Positions 1-10,618 of a stretch of 64,000 nucleotides of DNA are shown in pieces. A program made the position numbers and the translations under genes. The DNA is from Cocos nucifera (lineage: Eukaryota; Streptophyta; Magnoliopsida; Arecales; Arecaceae): the NCBI GenBank assembly GCA_006176705.1, contig QRFJ01005364.1:1-64000 (forward strand), in the 5' to 3' direction. Positions within the stretch are counted from its first letter, which is position 1. Each line of letters begins with the position of its first letter. Under the pieces are notes generated by a model. The model did not search any database, was not told the DNA's origin, and saw nothing but the letters and a program-made list of their open reading frames with translations.

Positions 1-17
1 ATAGGTGCATGACAGTG

Positions 18-87
18 GTCAAAAGTCAAAGGTGAATGGTCAACGGTTTGACCAGTCAAGGTAGACTTTTGACCAAAGTCAAAGAAT
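18..87. promoter_or_regulatory. W-box (TTGAC) cluster in Copia-3 U3
   Basis: Seven TTGAC or GTCAA motifs lie in 70 bases, several as TTGACC or GGTCAA. TTGAC is the core of the W-box bound by WRKY transcription factors. In complete relatives the cluster sits about 300-400 bp upstream of the LTR TATA box. A regulatory role is inferred. Confidence 0.5.
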
Positions 88-303
88 AAGAAATGGCAGG
101 TGACCAAAATTGGCAGGTAATGTCTTACAAATAAGACAACCTATTCTGACTTGGACAACCTCCAGTCAGACCATATGAAGGCCTCTGATTGAGCACAAAC
201 TCCTTTGGCTCAGTCAGGACAACTTATTTATGATAGTAAAGAAGAACGTTAGGTTCAATCGAGTGCTAGCACGATTTCTTGAACCTAATTGAATCTCATT
301 CAG

Positions 304-332
304 ATCAATTGAACTAGATCAGTTCAATTGAT
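304..332. other. Perfect 12-bp-stem hairpin in Copia LTR U3
   Basis: ATCAATTGAACT at 304-315 is followed by a 5-base loop and the exact reverse complement at 321-332. The same stem with different loops recurs at 5035-5059 (10 bp), 40801-40829 and 63861-63889. Confidence 0.6.
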
Positions 333-1400
333 GACACCAGATTCAAACCCTTGTTTGTGTGATCCAGTTAGGTTCAGTTTGTATGGTAATGGATATATCA
401 TGATCTCTATCATAGACATCATCGAAACTTCTTTCGATGGATCAGAACTCTTCTGATTCGAACAGCTAGAATGATCGATCATCTAAATCATTCTAATTGC
501 TCCAAAAATCCACCAGTGACACCTAGCAGTATATGGTGGCAACCCATCAGAGCTGAATGCGAACCTCTTGGTGCAGCTACCTGTGTGATTAAGTTCTTCT
601 ATCTTGAGCCCCGATCAGATTAGGGTTAAGGTGAACTCGTCAAACCCTAGTCTCTATCATATGATGTAATCATTCGATTCAAGTCCAATGTGAAAACTTA
701 AATAGAAACTCTTTCTATTATTTCACTCTGCCATGGCCATGGGCTTCAGGACTTGATTCTCATGATCATCATAGGGCTGCTCCTCTACCACCGAGGTAGA
801 TAGATTCCATCTTGATGCAATCCAGTTCCTACAATGAACATGCTACAGCCAACATACACCTCAGGGTTCCATATGGCTAGGAGACCGAGTAATGGTGTAG
901 TCAAACTATAACACCCTCAAGGTGAACTGCCGATGCACCTCAGGTCAAAGAACCAGACACACTACTGCAGCATCGAGTCAGTCATTGACGAGAAGGTAGA
1001 CTTCCTAATGACTACTCGAGGTGGTCACGCTCAGTGCCCTCATTCTCTAATGAGTACCTGTACTCTCGCTCCGGTGTCTCCACACCGTAGACTCAAGACT
1101 CATCTACTAAAGAGAAGCGATTGTACACCAACCTTCTGGATCAATCACCATCCTCGTGATGATCCTATGGTCGGGAGCATTTTATGAGTTAATAATGATT
1201 ATTCATGTCTTTAATTTTCAACTCTTGAAAATATGAATTATCATTACCATTAACTCAAAGGATGTATCACAGACACTAAATACACATGTGTGATAGAAAA
1301 TAACCCATTTCATTAATTATAGTCAAAATTATAATTTTGCCCCTAGAAGTGTATTACAAGTGTCAGCCAATTCTGGCTTCTAGGGCACATATATCTAACA

Positions 1401-1931
1401 TATGCATATGATAGTTCATGATGAACTGCCCATATGCATCAATCAAGGATTGCAGAATTATGTCATTCTGCAGATCTAGGTCCAACTTCACTCTGAGCTT
1501 CTCAAGCTCTTCTAAGTCCTTGATCATCAATAGATAATGATCTTGGATTGACTACCCATCACGCATTTTAGCCTTGAATAGTCGTTTAGTGACATAATAT
1601 TTGGCTGCACGACTCTATTCACCAAACATCTCTTATAAGTGAGCCAACATTTGGTGGGCAGTCTTGATATCTTTATGTTGGCACGGAAGCTCATCAGACA
1701 TCGAGCCCAACATGTAGTATCTGGACTTATTATCTTCGTCCGTTCACTTATCAAGAGACGCTCTCTATTCAGTAGACGGACGAGCTAGTAAGGTGGAGGG
1801 TTCTTGTCCAATACATGAGTTAACTTCTTAGAAATCAAAATAATTTTGAAGTTTCGAAGCCAATCCTTGTAATTGGATCCGATCAGTCTATGGACGTTCA
1901 GGATACGTGCTAGTGGGTTGGATGCAGACAT
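1401..1931 (-). pseudogene. Copia-3 gag remnant (N-terminal part)
   Basis: This is the start of a copia Gag polyprotein, the structural protein of the cytoplasmic virus-like particle. The start codon (complement of 1929-1931) opens MSASN, the same start seen in Copia-1 (10619) and Copia-2 (37760). The fragment covers the region equivalent to about 37240-37760 of Copia-2 and contains several stops; the longest open piece is 1527-1754. It ends by direct fusion to the 3' LTR at 1400/1401, so the zinc-knuckle part of gag and all of pol are absent. A non-functional relic. Confidence 0.8.
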
Positions 1932-3794
1932 TTTTACGATTCCTATAGATAGTCAAAGTTTCTAGTTAGATATTATAATTAAGACTTGACCAATTTATTT
2001 AGAGATTTAATTTTTAAATAAATTAACTTCCACTATTTTTTTGAATCCCTACACTCCCTCTGTAGAGATGCAAAAATCTCCACGATTATAGATTTCTAAT
2101 GGATGGTGCAGTCTCACCAACTAACTCATCATCTCACCTAATAGTTATTGATGATGGGTTAGCCAATGAGTGGACAACTCTCATCTAATGATTCTCTAAT
2201 CATGGTGCATCCAAACTTGGTCTCTAATTCATGAATCTCACCATGCCCAGAATATTGATCCACTCCTTAGTTAAGTCAGACCCACCATTTGCATAGATTG
2301 GATTCTTAATTGGGTCTCTCACCGTATCCAAAATATTGAGCCTAATTTATCCTCCAGTCCGTAGCATCCAATGCCTAATAGATGTGGTTGCATCTTTTCG
2401 GTGCAACTGAACTACTATAATCAGCCGAGAGCAATCAACCCCGAAAAGAGCCCGCATATCTACAATGGTGGAAGACCTTAGACTTAATATTTTCTTAGGG
2501 AGATTTGATTTAGATCTCTTTAAACTTGACTTTCAATAGCCATAACAATTATGACTAACCTAATGGCATGGGTTAGCTCGAATTATTAACCACCTTAGAT
2601 CAGGATTGGATCGACAAATGTGGCCAGATAAGTGAGATCGATGGAAGGAATATGTCATTAATTTGATAAGAATGCATTCGAGTTGAGTAGCTCTCAATTA
2701 AAAATCAGTCGGTCGTATCTGCCAGACTTACCTTAGACACCAAATTGTTGAGCCAGAGCCAATCAGATTAGTCTACAATCCAAACTCTAACCATTGAGCT
2801 TAATTAGGTCTTAGCTTAATCGATGACTCATGTGATCCGATCTTGATCCAGACTTAATCCTACTAGGTTGGTCAATTTAAGCACTATTGATCCCATCTAA
2901 CCAACTCTTGATTCGGTTTGATCAACCGCTAGAGCTAATTGAGCTACCCAAGTTCGAATCTAATTTTATGAATATATCTTAAATCTAAAAATTCTTAATT
3001 TTTAGACTTAACATATTTCATAGTCTTAATTCTTAATTAAGTTTAAGATTCATAAATAAAATATGTAAATAAAATTCTAAGATTTTAGGATCTAGGATTT
3101 TACAAAAAATAAGTTTTGGGTTTCTGATTAAGGACGAACGCGCAGTACCCCTACACATCATAAGAACACCCCATTGAATGGGAGGAGAGAGTATTTTAAA
3201 TTTTACTTTGTTCTTATGACCAGACAGCCAAGGGGAACGCCTTAATCAAAAATATAAAAACTACAAAATTAGTTAGATTTGCATCATATATCTTATATAT
3301 AAAATTGATCTAACTTTAAACATATTATGCATACATCTTCATATATCATATCATGCATGTTTTTAGATTTAAATTATCTCATAATCATCTAAAAAAATCA
3401 AATTTAAGTTGATTGTATCAAAATAAATTCTATTCTAATAATTATGTAGAACTATTCTACAACTAGTCTAAACATGCATTCATCATATCTCATATGAACA
3501 AAAATTAAATAACTTTATTTTTTATATTTTAGATCTTACAAAAATATTTATAATATTAAAAAATAGTAAATAAATAGATCTAAAAATTATAACTAATTAA
3601 ATTAAATTATGATCATGCAAGACTATACATAGAATAATTCTATTCTACAACTAGTCATGCATCTTGTACAACTTAGATCTAAATTATTTAATTTTTATTT
3701 TTTTTAATTTTAGATCTAATTATATCTTATGTGATCTCTAAAATTATCTAATTATTAGATCAAAATAAATTAAAATCAAATCTAATTCAACCTA
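1932..3794 (-). other. Copia-3 long 5' leader with predicted intron
   Basis: An untranslated leader of about 1.86 kb lies between primer-binding site and gag start. A consensus donor AAG|GTAAGT is on the minus strand with its GT at 2731-2730. A candidate acceptor CTATAG is just before gag at 1944-1943. The predicted intron is 789 bp, the same length as in Copia-1 and Copia-2. The rest is AT-rich and holds no gene that I can see. Confidence 0.5.
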
Positions 3795-3807
3795 GCTCTG
3801 ATACTAG
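3795..3807 (-). other. Copia-3 primer-binding site (initiator tRNA-Met type)
   Basis: On the minus strand this reads CTAGTATCAGAGC, one base from the usual CTGGTATCAGAGC complement of initiator tRNA-Met. It directly follows the LTR end at 3809, which fixes this LTR as the 5' one. Confidence 0.85.
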
Positions 3808-3808
3808 T

Positions 3809-5177
3809 TGACGAAAAAAGCTAGTTTTTTGGGTCAGATTCGTTCAGATCTGATTGGATCAAGAGAGATATTTCTAAAATTTTTCTCTTAAATCTAGATT
3901 ACATATAAGACCTTTTAGATCTAATACTATTAATCTAATAAAAGAAAATAAAATAAAAACAAAGGATAAATTAAATCTAAGTTAATTTTACCTGGTAGTG
4001 GGTAATCAGATTATCCTGTGACGATCCTGATGTCTCCCTAAGGTTCTGGATCTAGCCACGTAAGTGCTTGGCCTCTATTAGTATCCACTCAAATAAGATC
4101 TTGAGATCTTCTTCTTCTTTATCACTTCTCCAAATATCAGATTTAGATCTGATTTGAAAGATCTTCAAAACTCCTTTTGAAGATCAGGTGTCGTCTTTCG
4201 TAGCAGTGCTGCCTTCTTCCTTTTTCGTTGCCTTTCTCTTGCTTGGATCGCACCAAATTGAAGCCCAAAAATTCTTGGGCATGGGTAGGATAGAGAAGAC
4301 TTGATGATGGCTTGGATGAGGGAGAGGAGCAACCTTGTGGTGTGGGCAATGGGCAAGGGATCTAAATCCTAGGCGTAAACAGGGTTTATGTAGACCCTGC
4401 TGTGTCATGCAGTGCCACATCATTCCGATCAATCATGGCCTTTTATATAATCAGATCTAAATCTGATTGATGGAAAGACATCATCCGATCCAATCAGATG
4501 AGAGCCCCTCTGAATCATCCTTAAATGGTACCAAGATTGGTCAAACAAGTCTCTCTTGGCGCCATGCACTTTGATTCCCTGAAGCAACTGGAGTCCCATC
4601 TGTATGGGACTCCAGGCATTATCCACATGGGGGATGGGACTCCAGGCATTATCCACATGGGGTGCACGTCTCCCTAGGTGTGCACCCTCTATCTATCTCT
4701 TTTTTAGTAGGAGGACAAGGTCCAAAATTCTCTCCTATGGGTGCATGACATATGGGCAGATGTCTAAGTATCAAAGGTCTATGTTTCACCAAATGTCCGA
4801 AACAAGATTTAGCAGGTGACGAAAAATGGTAAGTGTTGTCTCAAATTCATCTCATAAATTAAGACAACCTTTTTCTAACCTAGACAAGCTCTAGTCAGAC
4901 CAAGTAAAGATTTTTGAGTGAGCCCAAACACATTTGGCTCAGTCGAGATAACTTTAACGATAATTAAAAGAGAATATTAGGCTCAATCATGTGCTAACAT
5001 GATTTTCTTGAACCTAATTGAATCTAATTCAAACCAATTGAACTGGGTTAGTTCAATTGACGATATCTAGATTCAAACTCTTGTTTGTGTGACCCAGTTA
5101 GGTTCAGTTCCATATGGTAATGAAATATGTCGTGATCTCTATCATCGATATCATCAAAACACCTTTTGATGGATCAA
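3809..5177 (-). repeat. Copia-3 5' LTR, truncated
   Basis: This is the R/U5 and downstream U3 portion of the copia LTR, matching 31539 to about 32840. It runs from the LTR terminus TG at 3809-3810 and stops near 5177. The first roughly 970 bp of the LTR (element sense), including its TGTTAG end, are missing. A decayed TATA region is near 4380. Confidence 0.85.
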
Positions 5178-5560
5178 CGGCCTAGGCAATAGAGGAGTTT
5201 AAGGTCTCCTCTGAGATGAGGGACCTGAACATTGAGTTCAGCCAGGAGGTCTTTCAGAAGGGGTTCGAGCTCTATAAAGATCAGGTCGCCAGCAAATTCC
5301 TTGAGCTCGACCTTGACTTTTTATATGATGGGGCCTCTGAAGAAGCCACAGGCCCATCTAGTGCTCCAGCCAACCTCCCGCCTACCGAGCCAGCTGCCGC
5401 CTCCCTTCCGACCTCATCTATTCCTGCTCCTCTATGCCGATTGAGGCTGCACCAAACTCTTTCGTCATTCCTTCGGAGGTCTGAGACCTCCTACCTTTGT
5501 ATTTTCTTTTTTATTTTTCTTATTTTTCTATAATGAAGAAACATTTTGATCAATGGAAGG
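5178..5560 (+). pseudogene. Inverted C-terminal piece of the Gypsy-A antisense gene
   Basis: The plus-strand translation (EEFKVSSEMRDLNIEFSQ and onward, about 5190-5460) is clearly homologous to 49645-49940 of the Gypsy-B aORF (EFKTSTEMRNLNVQFSQ). It continues through a Ser/Pro/Ala-rich tail to a possible splice donor at about 5479. The rest of this gene lies immediately to the right but on the minus strand, so this 3' piece has been inverted or comes from another copy. The left edge abuts the broken Copia-3 LTR. Confidence 0.7.
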
Positions 5561-6841
5561 TAAATTTACTTTTGAAGGTGGACCTCTTCATCTACCTTGG
5601 GATCTGTTCCTTCAGCTCGGCTAACTCGGCCTCAATCTTTTTCCTCCGCTCCTCTTCTAGGGCCAAAGCAGCATTCAGCTCTGTCGATGTTTTCTTCTCC
5701 CTGCGAAGCATTTCTTTGAGACCCTCGACCTTGAGGGACTTCTCCCTTAAGGAGCATCCGACCTTGTCCTTCTCCTTCAGCAGGCACTCGACTTCGGCCT
5801 GGCAACCCTCCCGAACCCTCACCAGCTTTGATTTTGCATGGTCTAGTGATCTAATCTAGCCGAGCAGTTGATGGCCCATCTATAAGGATGTGTACACATG
5901 AATGTAGTGAGGAAAGTTGCATGGATAAGGAAGCAATAGAAAAAAGGGGGGGGTGAAGAAAAGGAGTAATTACCTCAAGAAAGGATCCAAGCGAATCTCA
6001 GGTACATTGGTCGACATCCACATCGATGATCCGATCCATAACCTCAGGTATGGTGGACCCATCGACTAAATCTCTAATGATTTCATGATTGTGAAAGTTG
6101 TTCTCCCCCAACTCTTCATCGGAGCTATTTGGCCCGTCGTGGTGAACCTTGCACCGAGACTTTCTTACAGCCCCCTTTGCCCTCTTCTTCTCTGCCCCTT
6201 TTTCTCCTTGGGAAGGACCCTCTGGAATTTGGGCCTTGGCAAAAGGACTCAGTAGCACTGAAGACATGAGTACCTTGACTGCGGGGATGCCTCGACCACT
6301 GGGGGAACCTCGATGGCTGAGGTGACCTCGGCGGCCATGGCGGTCTCGGTGGTGAAAGCGACATCGACAGGCACCATAGAGCTGGGGACGTCTATCTTTG
6401 CTTTCTTGCTTGGCTCGCCTAATGCGGAACCTTTTTTTTTGCGAGCCTGGAGCCCTTTGAAAAGTATCTCGATGGATTTGGCATCCATCTTTGTCATAAA
6501 GGAAAAATGCAGTTAGAAAAGGAAAGAAAGAAAAGGTCTAGCCCACCGATTTTGACCATTTACCTATCGGGTTCAGAGGGCTCAGATCGAGATTGAGCAA
6601 GGTTTGCTCCTTTATTTGCTCAGACTCTAAGGTAGTTTGGTGACCTTTGATCTTATTAAATGACTCTTGATCCTCTTTCTCTAATCTCGGGGCTCGGTGG
6701 CCTGAATCCCTCAGATACCCCCAAGGTGGAAGTCCTAAGTTCAAGGTCGGGCATGAAACAAAAATAAACTTCTCCTTCTAGTTGTAAATGGATGAGGGGG
6801 CACCCTTGAGCAACCCCTTCTTGTCGGACTAAGGTAAAACA

Positions 6842-9085
6842 TACCCCTAGAAGCTAGATTGACTAAAAACATGTAATACACTTCTAAGGGCAAATTTATA
6901 ATTTTGATAATAAATTAATAAAAAAATTATTTTCTATCATAGTGTGTATTTAAAGTGTCTATGATACATCCTTTGAGTTAATGGTAATGACAATTTATAT
7001 TTTCAAGAGTTGAAAATTTAAGACATGAATTTTCATAATTAACTCATAAACTACTCTCGATCATAGGATCATCATGAGGATGGACATCGATCTGAAAGAT
7101 TGGTGTACGATCACTTTCTTAGGATAGATGTATCTTGAGTCTATAGTGTGAAGATACTGAAGTGAGAGTATAGGTACTCATTAGAGAACAAGGGCACTGA
7201 GCCTGACCACCTCGAGCAGTCATAAAAAAGTCTTCCTTCTCATCAATGACTGGCTCGATGCTGCAGTAGGTGTATCCAATTCTTTAACCTGAGGTACATC
7301 GATAGTTCATCTTAAGGATGTTATAGTTTGACTATATCTTAACTCGATCTCCTAGCCATTCGGAATCTTGAGGTGTATGTTGGCTATAGCATGTTCGTTA
7401 TAGAAATTGGATTACACCAATAAGGGATCTATCTACCTCGGTAGATGAGGAGTAGCCTTATGATAATCATGAGATTGAGTCCTTAAGCCCATGGCCATGG
7501 CAGAGTGAAGATGATAGAAAGAGTTTCTATTAGGGTTTCACATTGGACTCGAATCAAATGATTAATTCAAATGATGGACATTGGGTTTGACGAGTTCACC
7601 ATAACCTAAATCCTATCGAAGCTCAAGATAGAAGAATCCAATCACATAGGTAACTACATCAAAAGATTTATTTTTAGTTCTGATGGATTGCCACCATATA
7701 CTGCTAGGTGTCACTGGTGGATTTTGTGATCAATTAGAATGATTTTGATGATCAATCATTCTAATTGTATGAATCAGAAAAGTTCTAGTCCATCAAAGGT
7801 GTTTCGATGATATCGATGATGGAGATCGCAACATGTCTCATTATCATACAGAATTGAATCTAACTGGATCTCATAAATAAGGGTTTGGATTTGCATATCA
7901 TCAATTGAGCTAATCCAATTTGATTGATTTAAATTAGATCCAATCTAGTTTAAGATAATCGTGCTAGCACATGATTGAGCCTAACTTTCTCCTTATGTAA
8001 TCTTTCTGATTCATTGCAACTGAGTCAAATTTGATTTAACTCATTTTTGTATCTTGAATAGATTTATTTTTATCTAATTGGAATAAGTTTAATTAGATTA
8101 ATTATAGAAATTAAATCAATTCATAGTTAAATTGGACAAGGGTCAAAATTTGACCTAATTGAGAGAATTGAGGGTCACCTGATTAGAGGTTTCTAGAAAA
8201 TTCTTTAGAAATTCTTTTAATCTAATTTTTGGATATGTGATAGGGCATGAGTCATATATTGGGTGTACCAAATTTCATGGCTTTTTTAGGTATCTAGACT
8301 AAGTTTTGAAAGAGTTTGATTTGGATTAAACTCTTGAGGGAAGAGTCCTAGGCAGTGGACTCTTCCTTATCTACTCATGCTGCCACCTTTCAGATTGAGT
8401 TTTGGTGTCAAAATTAGATGGGATCTAAGTTTTTTCATGTCAATCAGGTCCAAGAATCCTAATGGTCAAATAAATAAGAATTTTGGTCCAAGAGGGACTC
8501 TAACTTGGTGCTATGCTTTTGTATAAGAACCCTTGCGCCAAGGCTCTTCATGAAAGAAATAATTTTTCATACCCAGAGGCTGTCACCCCTTCCATCTTCT
8601 ATGCCCTTTTTGATCCTCTCTCTCCCCTTCTTCTATGTGCCAAAGGTTGGAAATAAATCTGAGAAGAAGATCCAATCAAATTTGTGAAGAGTTCAGCATC
8701 TACGCAATGGTGTTCGTGAGATGGACACGCTGCTTTTAGAAATTCTTTCGAAGGACTTTCAAATCAAATTCAAATCTAATATTTGAAAAAAAAATTTATG
8801 AGGAGAAAACGTCTAGATCTTGCCCAAGTGGATACTGGTAGAGGTCAGGTGCATGTGTGGCTCCTTCTAGAACCTCAAGACAGATCAAGATCATCATAGG
8901 ACAATCTGATTATCCAAAATATAAGGTATGAAATTAATTTGATTTAATTTTATTTTTAATCTTAATATCAGATCTTAAAGGATTAGATCTAAGATGTCTC
9001 AGATCTGATTATGATCTTAGAATAAATTTTTTTAGATCTAATCAGATATGAACGATCTTGTGCCAGAAAATAGGATTTTTCTTCA
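6842..9085 (+). repeat. Copia-1 5' LTR
   Basis: It aligns along its length with 14580-16848. The end TTCTTCA at 9085 is directly followed by the primer-binding site. The expected TGTTAG start is missing: after the flanking AAACA the sequence enters the LTR about 10-16 bases in. A TATA-like element GTATAAG lies near 8520. Confidence 0.88.
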
Positions 9086-9100
9086 ACTAGTATCAGAGTT
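9086..9100 (+). other. Copia-1 primer-binding site
   Basis: ACTAGTATCAGAG directly follows the 5' LTR. This is the initiator tRNA-Met type with one mismatch to the usual TGGTATCAGAG. Confidence 0.82.
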
Positions 9101-10618
9101 GTGTTAGCAGTTCTTCATATCTACCTTAGATCTAATTTTATTTTTATTTATGATCTGATATTAAAAGATTTTAGATATCACATCAGATGTGATTAGATCA
9201 CATCAGATGTGATTAGATCTAAAATTAAAAAATTAAAAAATTAAATCATTTAGATCTAATATATATGAGATGCATGACTAGACTAGGTATAGAATAGTTC
9301 TATGTGTAGTCTAGTATGATCATGTATTTAATTTTATTAAATATAATTTTAGATATATTTAATTTTTATTTTTTTGATGTTATAATTATTGTATCTAGAT
9401 CTAAGAAATAGAAAATATAATTTTTAATTTTTATTTTATTTCATATGAGATATGAAAGATGCATGCTTAGACTATTTATAGAATAGTTCTATAAGATATC
9501 TAGAATAGTTTTAATTTTGATAAGATCAAATTTAAAATTTTATTTTTTATATTTAATATGTGATATTTCAGATCTAAAAGTATGAATATTGATGATACAT
9601 GAGATGCATGCAAGACATGTATTAGTTAGATCATTAATTATATATATGATATATGATCTAGAGCTAACTAGTTTTATAGTAGAAAATTATATTTTTGATT
9701 AAGACATTTTCCTTGGTTGTTCGGTCATAAGAACAAAGTAGGATTTAAAAGCCTTCTCCTCCCATTCGTTGGGTTGTTTTTATGGTGTGTAGGGGTGCTG
9801 CATGTTCGATAATTTGGTGTCTAAGGTAAGTCTGGTAGATATGATCGACTAGTTTTTAATTGGGAGCTACTCAACTTGAATGCATTCTTGTTGAGTTAAT
9901 GGCATATCCCTTCCATCGGTCTTACTTACCTGGCCATTTGTGTCGATCCAGTTCTGATTTGAGGTGGCTAATAATTCGAGCCAATCTATGCCATTAGGTT
10001 AGTCATAATTGTTATGACTAAGTCAAGTCAAGTTTAAAGAGAACTAAATTAAATCTTCTTAAGAAAATATTAAGTCTAAGGTCTTCCACCATTGTAGATG
10101 TGCGGATCATTCCCAAAATTGATTGTTCTCGACTGGATACAGTGGTTCAGTTGCATTAGAAAGATGCAACCATGTCTAATAGGAATTGGATGCTAAGGAT
10201 TGGAGGATGGGTTGGGCTCAATATTCTAGATACGATGAGGGATTCAATTAGAAATCTAATTCATGCAAATGATGGGTCTGACTTAACTAAGGAGTGGATC
10301 AATATTTCGGATATGGTGAGATTCATGAATTAGAGATCAGATTTGGGTGCACCATGATTAGAGAATCATTGGACAAGAGTTGTTCACTTATCAGTTGACG
10401 CATCACCAATAACTATTAGATGAGGTGGTGAGCCAGTCGGTGGGACCACACCATCTACTAGAAATCAATAATCGTAGAGATTTTTGCATCTCTGCCAAGA
10501 AAGTGTAGGGATCTGAGTAAATAGTGGGAGCCTAATTTATTTAAAAATAAAAATTTTAAATAAATTAGTTAAGTCTAATTACAAAATCTAACTAGAAATT
10601 TTGACTCTCTATAGGAAG
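9101..10618 (+). other. Copia-1 5' leader with predicted 789-bp intron
   Basis: The leader is AT-rich and non-coding. A perfect donor consensus AAG|GTAAGT has its GT at 9826-9827. A candidate acceptor CTCTATAG ends at 10614, four bases before the gag start codon. The same two sites, 789 bp apart, occur in Copia-2 and Copia-3. A 21-bp direct duplication of a TCACATCAGATGTGA dyad lies at about 9179-9220. Confidence 0.5.

Larger units (their letters stand above)
1..1400 (-). repeat. Copia-3 3' LTR, partial (window edge)
   Basis: This is the U3-side part of a roughly 2.27-kb copia LTR. On the minus strand it starts at 1400 with TGTTAGATATATG, the same start as the Copia-2 LTRs. It matches 32400-33806 and 40500-41904 throughout. 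It carries a TTGAC-rich cluster at 18-87 and a hairpin at 304-332. An 84-codon open frame at 933-1187 lies antisense inside U3 and is not a gene. Confidence 0.88.
1..5177 (-). mobile_element. Copia-3: internally deleted Ty1/copia (Angela/Tork-like) element
   Basis: Read on the minus strand it has a 5' LTR (5177 back to 3809, cut short), a primer-binding site, a long leader, the N-terminal part of gag, and then directly its 3' LTR (1400 to the window edge). Parts were identified by alignment by eye with the better preserved Copia-2 at 31539-41904. Everything from mid-gag through pol to the polypurine tract is missing, about 3.4 kb compared with Copia-2. The right edge is also cut: LTR sequence stops near 5177 and Gypsy-A antisense-gene sequence begins. 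It cannot move by itself. Confidence 0.85.

Noticed and set aside
933..1187. An 84-codon open frame, found at equal length at 33337-33591
   Set aside because: It is inside U3 of the Copia LTR, antisense to the element, is broken by a stop in the LTR at 41437 onward, and has no recognisable domain. Equal length follows from LTR homology.
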